The notes: generated from the sequence alone by a model not told the origin. 52,103 bases of DNA from CAYWHE01 sp964458125 (GCA_964458125.1 CAYWHE010000001.1:1-52103); one strand, 5' to 3'; shown: positions 43,129-50,859, numbered from the stretch's first letter. A program made the numbers and translations.

Positions 43129-43579
43129 TCAGGTTAATCTTATCGGTTAACAGCTGTGCCAGCTCAGCAAAATGTTCCGGGGGAGCGGATGTCTGAGCTT
43201 CGAATTTCTGTGGATTCCATACCTCAATCACGTTGGAATAAGCAGCCAACGTGAGCTCCTTATCTATCGAAGCATACTGAAGCAGGGGCTTTGGAAATAG
43301 CAGCCGGCCGGTGGCATCGAGGTCCATTTCGGTGGCTCCCCTGTAGAAGTACCGGATAAACTCCCTGTTCTTCTGATCCAGGCGGTTCAGCTTATTTAAA
43401 ACAGAGGTGATGATCTGCCAGTCGTCCATGGGATACAGGGTCAGACAACTTTCAAAGCCCCTGGTAGCCATAAATTTCTCCTGTGCTGCAGGCGATAGCT
43501 GCTTCCTGAGAACAACAGGCAGCATCATCCTGCCTTTGTCGTCAATCTTGCACTGAAATTCACCTGATAACTGGCTCAT
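43106..43579 (-). CDS. mraZ: Transcriptional regulator MraZ
   Basis: This 157-residue protein consists of two SpoVT/AbrB-like swapped-hairpin domains. The N-terminal GEFQCKIDDKGRMMLPVVLRK and the second copy YRGATEMDLDATGRLLFPKPLLQYASI show the conserved D-(x)-(K/T)-GR hallmark twice. MraZ proteins bind tandem repeats before their own gene and regulate the dcw cluster; here three 10-bp-spaced repeats lie about 90-110 bases upstream. It is the first gene of the operon and overlaps rsmH. Confidence 0.96.
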   Translation of the reverse strand: MSQLSGEFQCKIDDKGRMMLPVVLRKQLSPAAQEKFMATRGFESCLTLYPMDDWQIITSVLNKLNRLDQKNREFIRYFYRGATEMDLDATGRLLFPKPLLQYASIDKELTLAAYSNVIEVWNPQKFEAQTSAPPEHFAELAQLLTDKINLSGNTGLS

Positions 43580-43646
43580 ACGGGGTTTGTAGGTTTAGCC
43601 AAATGTTTTAAAACAGGCCATCTTCGCCTGTTTTTTCTTTCGGCGA

Positions 43647-43654
43647 TAAAGGTA
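43647..43654 (-). promoter_or_regulatory. -7 element TACCTTTA of the dcw operon
   Basis: On the minus strand TACCTTTA matches TAnnTTTG except for the last base. It lies about 70 bases before the mraZ ATG and 12 bases downstream of the CCAC repeats, whose middle unit falls where -33 would be. Confidence 0.5.
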
Positions 43655-43660
43655 AAAAAG

Positions 43661-43690
43661 AATTTTCCACTTTTTACCACTTTTTACCAC
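43661..43690 (-). promoter_or_regulatory. Three direct repeats spaced by 10 bp: probable MraZ operator
   Basis: On the minus strand the repeats read GTGGTAAAAA, GTGGTAAAAA and GTGGAAAATT, with GTGG cores at about 43690-43687, 43680-43677 and 43670-43667. One-turn spacing of short G-rich boxes before mraZ is the known MraZ operator design in other phyla (TGGG-type or AAAGTG-type boxes). The array covers the -33 position. Confidence 0.7.
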
Positions 43691-43908
43691 TTTTGTTAAT
43701 AACTATTTTTAAGAACAGTTATTTTACCCTGCCTTACTTTTAACATGGGCTGCTGAAAAAAGCCCAAATTTCCTTCTCACAGGGAGCATGTAAATACCCT
43801 GCAAGCAGCCATCACGGCGAGGCGGCTGATCAGGAAAACAGAAAGGATTGTTGTAAGGACAGGAACTACCGGGAATATCCGCGAAAAAGGGTTTGCCGTT
43901 CCGTGGAA

Positions 43909-44733
43909 TCAGAACCGACTCACCAAAACCAGGTATGCCACCACAAATGGAATGGAAATAAGCAGGGCATCAAAACGATCCAGCAGACCGCCGTGGCCGG
44001 GAAGGAGTTTTCCGGAATCTTTAATATGAAGGCTTCGCTTGAGCAGGGATTCTGCCAGGTCGCCAAAAGTACCGGTAATCACGATGAGCAGGCCAGTCAC
44101 CGTCCAGTGCAGGTAACTCAATTCAGGAAACCACCCGGCGCAGCACCAGGCAATGAAACCATTCAGCAAAGCTCCGCCAATAGTTCCCTCCCATGATTTT
44201 TTCGGTGAAATCCGCTCAAACAACCGGTGTTTTCCAAAGGCCATACCGGTGAGGTAGGCTCCGGTATCGCTTGCCCACAACAAAAGGAAATAACCGAAAG
44301 CCAGCTGCGGATGGTAAGAACGATCAGGTCCTCCCACATAGGGCAAAACCAATAGAAGGGAAAAGGGAACCGCGATGTAAAAGACGCCCAGAACCGTATA
44401 TGCGATGTTCTGGAAAGGCTGTTCTGACTTCGTATATAACTCATAGATGAAGGCAACAAACAAAACAGGCAGGTTGAGAAGGAGCCAGAAGGGTTCCAGT
44501 ACTTCGAATAAAACGAGACCGGTTGATACCATGATGCAGGCTCCGGACAGGTACCCCGTCAGCAATTGGGGTCTGGTATTATTCACTGAAATAATGCTGA
44601 AGAACTCATGCAGGGTAAGCATGGTAAGCACCAGTACCAGGCCGAACAAGGAATAGGGACTAAGGAGCAGGCAGGCCAGCAGGGTGCCGGTAAACAAAAG
44701 CCCGGTAAGCGTCCGTTTGATTAAATTATTCAC
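43909..44733 (-). CDS. cdsA: Phosphatidate cytidylyltransferase CdsA (GTG start)
   Basis: This 274-residue membrane enzyme makes CDP-diacylglycerol from phosphatidate and CTP for phospholipid synthesis. About seven hydrophobic segments are visible. The C-terminal family signature is complete: SLLKRSLHIKDSGKLLPGHGGLLDRFDALL, split as K-R-x(4)-K-D and H-G-G-x-x-D-R-x-D. A preceding SDTGAYLTGMAFGKHRLFERISPKKSWEG is also typical. The start is GTG within the stop of the DUF2007 gene (four-base GTGA overlap), so it is translated by coupling. Confidence 0.94.
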   Translation of the reverse strand: MNNLIKRTLTGLLFTGTLLACLLLSPYSLFGLVLVLTMLTLHEFFSIISVNNTRPQLLTGYLSGACIMVSTGLVLFEVLEPFWLLLNLPVLFVAFIYELYTKSEQPFQNIAYTVLGVFYIAVPFSLLLVLPYVGGPDRSYHPQLAFGYFLLLWASDTGAYLTGMAFGKHRLFERISPKKSWEGTIGGALLNGFIAWCCAGWFPELSYLHWTVTGLLIVITGTFGDLAESLLKRSLHIKDSGKLLPGHGGLLDRFDALLISIPFVVAYLVLVSRF

Positions 44734-44936
44734 AGGTTCTGTTGTTTAATAAGGAACCGGGCCAGCACTTCATCCTTATCTTCCACGTAAAGTTCAATTT
44801 CACCAATGGTCCGGTAAACCGAATCCTGCTTGTTGATTTCATGAGAAGGAATATTGTTCTCCGCCAGTAAGGCGCTGACAATACTAATCTGGTAGGGTTG
44901 TCCGGAAGAATAAACTTTCACCCAGTGTTCCTTCAT
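44730..44936 (-). CDS. DUF2007 family small protein
   Basis: This is a 68-residue protein, WVKVYSSGQPYQISIVSALLAENNIPSHEINKQ..., with the pattern of the DUF2007 / putative signal-transducing family: an early K(V/I)Y and A..I...L...NIP, and a late ELYV...D...A. The fold is a small ferredoxin-like sandwich; the role is unknown. It overlaps cdsA by four bases and is preceded by a hairpin that ends a few bases before the ATG. Confidence 0.82.
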   Translation of the reverse strand: MKEHWVKVYSSGQPYQISIVSALLAENNIPSHEINKQDSVYRTIGEIELYVEDKDEVLARFLIKQQNL

Positions 44937-44940
44937 GGTT

Positions 44941-44961
44941 CGGGTTGGTTTATCAAACCCG
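44941..44961 (-). repeat. Hairpin directly upstream of the DUF2007 start
   Basis: On the minus strand CGGGTT (about 44961-44956) pairs with AACCCG (44946-44941) around a 9-base loop. Only about four bases separate it from the ATG at 44936, so it could hinder ribosome loading. A TATTTTCG (about 44973-44966), similar to a -7 element, lies just upstream of it. Confidence 0.5.
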
Positions 44962-45001
44962 GGGACGAAAATAAAAAAGAAATCCTGAACCAGGGCTATG
45001 T

Positions 45002-45655
45002 TTATCCGGCGGCATCCTCGCTCTCGAGGAGAAAAACAAAAACTTCCTCCGGTCCATGAATGCCGGTCACCGGTGTCAGTTCAATATCGGCGGTTTTTCC
45101 CGGTCCGCTGATGATGGAAAACATGGATGGCAGCCTGTTCCCGTATTGGTCCTTCATCAGTTGAAAGGCGTCCCTGAGGTCAGGAACAAGTTGTCCTGCA
45201 TGGGCAATGACGACATGGTTCCGGGCAACAGCGGGAAGCCTGCGTCCATGGGCCTGCCTGGAAGATATGACAATGCTGCCAGTGCGGATCACCAGGCACT
45301 CACAGGTGGTGATGGCAACTTCCAGCTGTTCAAATCCGGTAGTACTTTTTACAAACGGAAAATCGCAGGCTTTAAGAAAATCACCCCATTCCTGGTCAGG
45401 ACACACCAGGTTTTTCCATTTTTTTTCCTCGCAAAGAGACACCAGCTGTCCTGCAAAGTCAAGTTTGTCATTACAAAAAATGAAATGACCACCGTTGCGG
45501 ATCAGGTTGGAAGCGAAGGCAATTTCGGGGGCCTCATCGGTTACCTGGTACAGGTTGCTTTCAAAATCAACGGTGGCCGATGGGGCCGGACGTTTATTAA
45601 TCAGGGCGCTCCTGATTTTTTTCAATACCTTTTCCCTGTTGGTACTATCCTGCAT
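45002..45655 (-). CDS. LutC/YkgG-family LUD domain protein
   Basis: This 217-residue protein of the LUD (DUF162) family has REKVLKKIRSALINKR at the N-terminus and then the alpha/beta core with the stretches TTGFEQLEVAITTCECLVIRTGSIVISSRQAHGR, ARNHVVIAHAGQLV and FSIISGPGKTADIELTPVTGIHGPEEVFVFLLE, the last being diagnostic for LutC-like proteins. In lactate utilisation LutC works with the Fe-S proteins LutA and LutB, but neither is nearby. It lies 15 bases after ftsH and upstream of cdsA, a context seen in the phylum. The function of this orphan form is unknown. Confidence 0.88.
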   Translation of the reverse strand: MQDSTNREKVLKKIRSALINKRPAPSATVDFESNLYQVTDEAPEIAFASNLIRNGGHFIFCNDKLDFAGQLVSLCEEKKWKNLVCPDQEWGDFLKACDFPFVKSTTGFEQLEVAITTCECLVIRTGSIVISSRQAHGRRLPAVARNHVVIAHAGQLVPDLRDAFQLMKDQYGNRLPSMFSIISGPGKTADIELTPVTGIHGPEEVFVFLLESEDAAG

Positions 45656-45670
45656 CAGGCGATGAAATGG

Positions 45671-47764
45671 TCAGGAAATTCCCGAGTAAGCTTTGGCTGT
45701 CTGGGTGGTGTTCTCAGGACCAGACTGTTCCTTTGTTTCAGGAGCGTCAGGTGTGGCGGATTTTCCCACGTCCTGTCCGTTGCCGGATGGAGCCATTTCT
45801 TCGACAACAAATGTCCGTTTGCCAAATATTTCCTCGAGGTCTTCCTTGAAAATCACTTCCTTCTCAAGCAGTACGGATGCCAGCTTATCCAGGGCGTCAC
45901 GCCTTCCCCGAAGAATTTCCTTGGTTTTCGCATAAGCGCTTTCGATCAGCTTACTTACTTCCTCATCAATAATCTGTGCGGTCTTTTCACTGTAAGGCTT
46001 GGTGAATGCGTAATCCTGGTTGCCTGAAGAGTCATAATAACTGATGTTTCCGATTTTATCATTCAGACCAAAAATCGTGACGCTGGCATAAGCCTGCTTG
46101 GTAATCTTTTCCAGGTCACTGAGTGCGCCGGTGGAAACGGATCCAAAAACAATTTCCTCTGCAGCGCGGCCTCCTAAAGCGGCACACAACTCATCGAATA
46201 TCTGTTCCCTGGTGGTGATTTGCCTTTCTTCGGGCAGATACCAGGCTGCACCGAGAGAGTTGCCCCTGGGAACAATGGTGACCTTCACGAGGGGGTGCGC
46301 ATGTTCCAAAAGCCAACTAACCGCCGCATGCCCGGATTCATGGTAGGCGATCACTTTTTTCTCATGTACGGAAATTATTTTATTTTTCTTCTCCAGCCCG
46401 CCAATGATACGATCAACGGCGTCCAGGAAGTCGGTCCGGTCGATAGCGGTTTTGTTTTTTCGGGCTGCAATCAATGCGGCTTCATTGCATAAATTTGCGA
46501 TATCGGCACCGGAAAAGCCGGGTGTTTGCTTGGCGAGAAAGTCAATGTCAACGGATTTATCAATTTTCAGTGGTTTGGCATGCACTTTAAAAATTTCCTT
46601 TCTTCCGTTCAGATCAGGCAATTCCACATAGATCTGCCGGTCGAACCTGCCGGGCCTTAACAGGGCGCGGTCGAGTACATCGGCCCTGTTGGTTGCGGCC
46701 AGGATGATAACGCCTGAATTGCTGCCAAAACCATCCATTTCGGTCAACAACTGGTTGAGGGTGCTTTCCCGTTCATCGTTGGCACTGAATGAAGGAGCTT
46801 TGCCGCGGGCGCGGCCGATGGCATCTATCTCATCAATAAAGATAATGCTGGGAGCCTTTTCCTTGGCCTGGCGAAACAGGTCCCTGACACGGGAGGCGCC
46901 AACGCCAACAAACATCTCCACAAAATCAGAACCGGACAAGGAGAAGAAAGGCACCTGGGCCTCACCGGCAACGGCTTTGGCCAGCAGGGTTTTGCCGGTA
47001 CCCGGAGGGCCAACCAGCAGAGCACCCCTTGGAATTTTTCCTCCCAGTTGCGTGTACTTTTTCGGATTTTTCAGGAAATCCACAATCTCCATTACTTCCA
47101 CCTTGGCTTCTTCGAGTCCGGCCACATCATTAAAGGTGACTTTCACATGCATATCCTTATCAAAAAGAGTCGCTTTTGATTTGCCGATGTTGAAAATCTG
47201 GCTGCCACCGGCACCACCGCCCATTCGTCTCATGATGAACAACCAGACGATGATGAGAATGGACAAGGGAAAGAGCCAGCTCAACAGGAGGTCCCAGTAA
47301 TTCTTATCATTATTATTATAGGCAATGCTGATATGCGGCTGATCCGGTATACTGTTCTCCAGGTCTTCCATTTTCTTTTCAAAGGAGGCCACATCGCCAA
47401 TGGTGAATTGATAATGGGGTCCTTCATTCAGGGTGTTGCCGAACGTTTTATTCCGGACAGCCTTATATTTATCCTGCGAAAGCCTGTCCTTTTTAATGTA
47501 TACCCTGACGGTTTCACGGTTTACGACTTCCAGTTTATCCACATCACCTGATTTCATCATTTCATTTTCGAACTGATTCCAGGTTGTTTCACGCGCTTTG
47601 CTGCCGGTATCATATAAACTGATTCCGAGTATGCAGATAATCAACAACCCGTACAACCAGTAAAAATTAAAATTGAATTTAGGTGCAGTTGGTTTTGGAA
47701 TTTTGCCTCCTGCCTTCTTTGGTTTTTTAGTATCCTCACCGGGATTACCAGTATTTTGTGCCAT
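45671..47764 (-). CDS. ftsH: ATP-dependent zinc metalloprotease FtsH
   Basis: This 697-residue inner-membrane AAA protease degrades misassembled and regulatory membrane proteins. There is a Pro/Lys-rich N-terminus, the first membrane helix near 33-50, a periplasmic domain and the second helix (LLLSWLFPLSILIIVWLFIM). The AAA core has Walker A GPPGTGKT (K258) and the second region IIFIDEIDAIGRARG; the SRH arginines lie in NRADVLDRALLRPGRFDR. The protease zinc motif is H475-E-S-G-H479. The C-terminal tail is rich in Gln, Thr and Ala. It is 85 bases after rsfS. Length is typical for Bacteroidota. Confidence 0.97.
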   Translation of the reverse strand: MAQNTGNPGEDTKKPKKAGGKIPKPTAPKFNFNFYWLYGLLIICILGISLYDTGSKARETTWNQFENEMMKSGDVDKLEVVNRETVRVYIKKDRLSQDKYKAVRNKTFGNTLNEGPHYQFTIGDVASFEKKMEDLENSIPDQPHISIAYNNNDKNYWDLLLSWLFPLSILIIVWLFIMRRMGGGAGGSQIFNIGKSKATLFDKDMHVKVTFNDVAGLEEAKVEVMEIVDFLKNPKKYTQLGGKIPRGALLVGPPGTGKTLLAKAVAGEAQVPFFSLSGSDFVEMFVGVGASRVRDLFRQAKEKAPSIIFIDEIDAIGRARGKAPSFSANDERESTLNQLLTEMDGFGSNSGVIILAATNRADVLDRALLRPGRFDRQIYVELPDLNGRKEIFKVHAKPLKIDKSVDIDFLAKQTPGFSGADIANLCNEAALIAARKNKTAIDRTDFLDAVDRIIGGLEKKNKIISVHEKKVIAYHESGHAAVSWLLEHAHPLVKVTIVPRGNSLGAAWYLPEERQITTREQIFDELCAALGGRAAEEIVFGSVSTGALSDLEKITKQAYASVTIFGLNDKIGNISYYDSSGNQDYAFTKPYSEKTAQIIDEEVSKLIESAYAKTKEILRGRRDALDKLASVLLEKEVIFKEDLEEIFGKRTFVVEEMAPSGNGQDVGKSATPDAPETKEQSGPENTTQTAKAYSGIS

Positions 47765-47849
47765 TTAATAACATTGTTAAAGACCATACGTGGCTTATCA
47801 ATAAACTGCCGCTATACGTTCCTTGAAGAGATTTCTGTTTCCTTTTGCT

Positions 47850-48245
47850 TTATTTGCTGACGGGTATCCTGATTTCAGCGTCCGCCCATAGTTTTTCAAT
47901 TCCGTAAAATTCTCTTTTTTCCTTCTGGAAAATATGCACCACGACATTGAAATAATCAATCAGGATCCATTCTGCATTTCCTTTTCCTTCCATGTGAAAC
48001 GGATCCTCCTTAAATTTTTTGTATACCTCCTCTTCCACCGACCTGGCTATGGCATCCACCTGGGTTTTTGAGTCGCCATGACAAACGATAAAAAAATCAG
48101 CAACTGCATTTTTAATGTTTCGAAGATCAAGGCTCACAATATCATGTCCCTTTTTTTCCTGTATTCCTTTTGTGATAACGGATAAAAGATCTCCGGAACT
48201 GTACTTTTTTAATCTGACTACTTTTGAAGGCTGTTTTTTAGCCAT
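47850..48245 (-). CDS. rsfS: Ribosomal silencing factor RsfS
   Basis: This 131-residue Iojap-family protein binds uL14 and blocks subunit joining when nutrients are scarce. Markers are VSLDLRNIKNAVADFFIVCHGDSKTQVDAIA and EGKGNAEWILIDYFNVVVHIFQKEKREFYGIEKLW. I start at the ATG at 48245 (MAKKQPSK); the upstream TTG at 48269 overlaps the predicted -7 element. It is likely co-transcribed with ftsH and divergent from birA. Confidence 0.95.
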   Translation of the reverse strand: MAKKQPSKVVRLKKYSSGDLLSVITKGIQEKKGHDIVSLDLRNIKNAVADFFIVCHGDSKTQVDAIARSVEEEVYKKFKEDPFHMEGKGNAEWILIDYFNVVVHIFQKEKREFYGIEKLWADAEIRIPVSK

Positions 48246-48266
48246 TAGAACCTGTTGGAATTTGTA

Positions 48267-48303
48267 CAAAGGTAAGGAATTTTAAATCATATTCTTAAGT
48301 TTG
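48267..48303. promoter_or_regulatory. Divergent promoter pair for rsfS and birA
   Basis: On the minus strand TACCTTTG at 48274-48267 and on the plus strand TAAGTTTG at 48296-48303 both match TAnnTTTG exactly, with about 21 bases between them. Neither has a clear TTG at -33. Predicted leaders are about 15 bases for rsfS and 45 for birA. Confidence 0.55.
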
Positions 48304-48355
48304 CAGTCAACTGTTTAACAATTGCCTGATACCATTCAGGAGCCATTACTAACAA

Positions 48356-49096
48356 ATGATCGGGAATAAAGTTATAGCACTTGAAAATACCGGGTCAACC
48401 AACCATTTTGCGGCTGCACTCGTGGAATCCGGCATGCCGGATGAGGGAACCGTGGTAATAGCTGATTACCAGGAAAAGGGACGAGGTCAACGGGAATCGG
48501 TTTGGGAAAGCGAGAGAGGAAAAAACCTACTGTGCAGCATTATCCTGTATCCTGCTTTTTTGCCTTTAAGTAACCAGTTCAGGCTTAACCAGGCGGTTTC
48601 TCTTGCTGTAGTCTCGCTGGTGGAAGATCTTACCGGGATAAAAACCCATATCAAATGGCCTAATGATATCCTGGTGAATGAGAAAAAAATTGCAGGCATC
48701 CTGATTGAAAACAACCTTCGGGGCCAGACCATTTCTTCTTCCATCATCGGGATTGGCCTGAACGTGAACCAGCTTCTGTTCAGGAATTATTCCTATGCGG
48801 CCGTTTCGCTTGCATCCCTCACGGGACGGAACTATAATATGGAAACCTGTGCCCGCCAGTTATTCGGTAAACTGGACTGGTATTATGCCCTGCTAAAAAA
48901 CGGCGATGACCAGCCATTCCAGGACCATTACCAGGAGCATTTATTCAGGCTGGATACCCCTGCCATGTATGAGATCCATGGAAAAACGGTGGAAGCCATC
49001 AACCGGGGAATAAATGAAAGCGGTGAACTGATACTGGAGTTTCCGGACGGGAGTTATCGCATGATTCGAACCGGTGACATGAAATACCTGTTCTGA
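48356..49096 (+). CDS. birA: Biotin--[acetyl-CoA-carboxylase] ligase BirA, class I
   Basis: This 246-residue enzyme makes biotinyl-5'-AMP and biotinylates acetyl-CoA carboxylase and similar enzymes. The motif GSTN near the N-terminus and ADYQEKGRGQRESVWES (the GRGR-type biotinyl-AMP loop, here GRGQR) are followed by KWPNDILVNEKKIAGILIE and IIGIGLNVNQ. There is no N-terminal winged helix-turn-helix, so it is a monofunctional ligase and not a biotin repressor. The stop is three bases from the stop of the convergent SRPBCC gene. Confidence 0.94.
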   Translation: MIGNKVIALENTGSTNHFAAALVESGMPDEGTVVIADYQEKGRGQRESVWESERGKNLLCSIILYPAFLPLSNQFRLNQAVSLAVVSLVEDLTGIKTHIKWPNDILVNEKKIAGILIENNLRGQTISSSIIGIGLNVNQLLFRNYSYAAVSLASLTGRNYNMETCARQLFGKLDWYYALLKNGDDQPFQDHYQEHLFRLDTPAMYEIHGKTVEAINRGINESGELILEFPDGSYRMIRTGDMKYLF

Positions 49097-49099
49097 GGA

Positions 49100-49504
49100 T
49101 CAGGATGCCGAAATATCCTTGTATTTCCGGACCAGAATGTTTAAAAAATTGGTCAGGGGTTTTTCAGCCATCATTTTAAGAAACGGGTTCATATCGGCAT
49201 CAAAAGCCAGTTGAAGTTCCGTTTGTTCCGGACCAGTTTCCTTCAGGTTGCAAAACAAGGTGAAATCGAAGGGAGCCTTGCCTTTTCGCACAAATGTGAT
49301 CTGTTTTTCCGGTGTTTTTTCACTGAACTCCATCCCCAGGCTGGCCATTCCTTTGATGGAGAAACTACAGTCCAACTCCGTTGAAACCCAGTCTTCGACC
49401 TGTTCCGGCATCAGTTTCTCGTAATTGTTCAGGTTGCAAAGCCAGTCAAATACTTCCTTTGCCGGTTTATTTACGGATACTTTTTCACTCTCTATTCTGG
49501 TCAT
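49100..49504 (-). CDS. SRPBCC (START-like) superfamily protein
   Basis: This is a 134-residue single-domain protein. TRIESEKVSVNKPAKEVFDWLCNLNNYEKLMPEQV is the usual N-terminal strand, helix and N-Y-x-x-L-M-P pattern of the polyketide cyclase/START-like fold, followed by alternating beta strands and a long C-terminal helix (FLKMMAEKPLTNFLNILVRKYKDIS). It has a hydrophobic ligand pocket by fold; the ligand is unknown. It lies 66 bases downstream of pyrE on the same strand and may be co-transcribed; the gap contains nothing recognisable. Confidence 0.88.
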   Translation of the reverse strand: MTRIESEKVSVNKPAKEVFDWLCNLNNYEKLMPEQVEDWVSTELDCSFSIKGMASLGMEFSEKTPEKQITFVRKGKAPFDFTLFCNLKETGPEQTELQLAFDADMNPFLKMMAEKPLTNFLNILVRKYKDISAS

Positions 49505-49570
49505 GGCAGCGCATTTTATTTTTAAAACCTTAAGGACATGTGCCCTCCGGGTCCAGAGGCTAAACTTTGA

Positions 49571-50209
49571 TCATCCCGCTTTCCAGGCCGAGGGGTTCTG
49601 CCTCCATTCATTCAGGGATTTCAGTTCTTTCTCCTTAATATAACCTGTTCCTATGGCTATCTTAACCAATGTATCATAATTGCTGAGTGAATAAACCGGG
49701 CAGGCGGCAACTTTAAAATTATCGACAGCCTGCTGAAAACCATAGTTGAAAATGGAGACCATACCCTTTACCACCACTTTGTTTTCACGCAGCACGTGTA
49801 CGGCTTCGAGGCTGCTTTTTCCTGTCGATATCAGGTCCTCGATCACCACAGCAGTCTGATGTGGTTTAACTTCCCCTTCAACCTGATTTTTCAGGCCATG
49901 CGCCTTGGTGGATGGACGTACATAAACGAAGGGCAGTCCCAGTGCTTCGGCCACCAGCACACCATGTGCGATAGCCGCCGTAGCCACGCCTGCAATCACA
50001 TCCGGGCGGCCAAATTTCTCGTCCACCACCTTCACCAACTCCTGCCTGATATAGGTCCGGATGCGCGGATACGACAGGGAAATCCTGTTATCGCAATAGA
50101 TGGGTGACTTCCATCCCGAGGCCCAGGTAAAGGGATCGTCCGGCTGCAACCGGATGGCCTTTATCTGCAACAGAAATTCTGCTATTTTTGATGCGGTTTC
50201 TCCTACCAT
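49571..50209 (-). CDS. pyrE: Orotate phosphoribosyltransferase PyrE
   Basis: This 212-residue cytoplasmic enzyme converts orotate and PRPP to OMP in pyrimidine synthesis. The PRPP motif VVIEDLISTGKSSLEAV is near residue 118; the flexible loop region VRPSTKAHGLKNQVEG contains the catalytic Lys/His area, and FTWASGWKSPIYCDNR is the conserved N-terminal segment. Length is normal. The first codons overlap the probable promoter of the divergent NUDIX gene, whose ATG is only 11 bases away. Confidence 0.95.
   Translation of the reverse strand: MVGETASKIAEFLLQIKAIRLQPDDPFTWASGWKSPIYCDNRISLSYPRIRTYIRQELVKVVDEKFGRPDVIAGVATAAIAHGVLVAEALGLPFVYVRPSTKAHGLKNQVEGEVKPHQTAVVIEDLISTGKSSLEAVHVLRENKVVVKGMVSIFNYGFQQAVDNFKVAACPVYSLSNYDTLVKIAIGTGYIKEKELKSLNEWRQNPSAWKAG
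50183..50190 (+). promoter_or_regulatory. -7 element TATTTTTG for the NUDIX gene, inside pyrE
   Basis: TATTTTTG on the plus strand lies within the first codons of the divergent pyrE. No TTG at -33. It predicts a leader of about 25 bases before the ATG at 50221 and rules out the upstream in-frame start at 50188. A TACATTAG with TTG 18 bases upstream on the other strand (near 50222-50250) may serve pyrE. Confidence 0.5.
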
Positions 50210-50220
50210 CTCGCTGGCTA

Positions 50221-50856
50221 ATGTACGAAGTTTTTATAAACAACAAACCCCTTGTTATTGTCCGTTCCGGCATGTCTGATCGTTACCGGGAGGGATGGAA
50301 AAGAATTGAAACCACTACTGATGCGATCAATCCGGCTGAACTAACAGGCTGGCTGCAGGCTGAACCATCAATCCAGGGAATTACCGTGTTTTGTCCATCC
50401 CCGGCCGGGATGATGAAGCATTTCTTCCGCGATTATAAACTTATTAAAGCTGCGGGAGGCCTGGTGCATAACCCGGAAGGAAAAATTTTATTCATTTACA
50501 GAAATGACAAATGGGATTTGCCAAAAGGGAAACTGGAGAAAGGGGAGCAACCAGATCATGCTGCACTGCGCGAAGTGGAAGAGGAAACACACGTCTCGGG
50601 ACTGACCATCCTCCGTAAACTTAAAACCACCTATCATACCTATACACTTGAAGACAGGCCTGTATTAAAGAAAACATACTGGTTTGAAATGAACTGCCGG
50701 AAGGGTGCCTTTACAAAACCCCAGCGCGAAGAAGGAATCGAAGAGGTGAAATGGATGAGCCGGCAGGAAATCCATGAAGCATTGAAAAACACCTATTCAC
50801 TGATTGCAGACCTGGTGCACGAATACTTCCAGAAGACCGTCGACACGAAGCTATAG
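50221..50856 (+). CDS. NUDIX hydrolase
   Basis: This is a 211-residue protein with an extra N-terminal region (MYEVFINNKPLVIV, about 70 residues) before a NUDIX domain. The NUDIX box reads GKLEKGEQPDHAALREVEEETHV: G-x5-E-x7-R-E-V-x-E-E are kept and the late Gly is His. It hydrolyses a nucleoside diphosphate linked to another group; the substrate is not predictable. The start at 50221 is preferred to an upstream frame that would overlap pyrE and precede the predicted transcription start. It is convergent with the aminotransferase. Confidence 0.9.
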   Translation: MYEVFINNKPLVIVRSGMSDRYREGWKRIETTTDAINPAELTGWLQAEPSIQGITVFCPSPAGMMKHFFRDYKLIKAAGGLVHNPEGKILFIYRNDKWDLPKGKLEKGEQPDHAALREVEEETHVSGLTILRKLKTTYHTYTLEDRPVLKKTYWFEMNCRKGAFTKPQREEGIEEVKWMSRQEIHEALKNTYSLIADLVHEYFQKTVDTKL

Positions 50857-50859
50857 CGC

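Larger units (their letters stand above)
43580..43908. other. 329-base gap between cdsA and mraZ
   Basis: It holds the mraZ promoter and repeats described separately, a 7-bp inverted repeat (AATAACT/AGTTATT, about 43698-43723) in AT-rich sequence just upstream of the boxes, and a weak 5-bp hairpin (GGGCT/AGCCC near 43747-43766) that lacks a T-run and is not convincing as the cdsA terminator. No further gene was seen. Confidence 0.5.

Noticed and set aside
43747..43766. Hairpin GGGCT/AGCCC as terminator of cdsA
   Set aside because: The stem has only five base pairs and no T-run follows on the minus strand.
45056..46027. 323-codon plus-strand frame across the LutC-like gene and the end of ftsH
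   Set aside because: It spans two well-identified genes on the other strand; its composition (many His, Phe and Gln) is that of an antisense frame.
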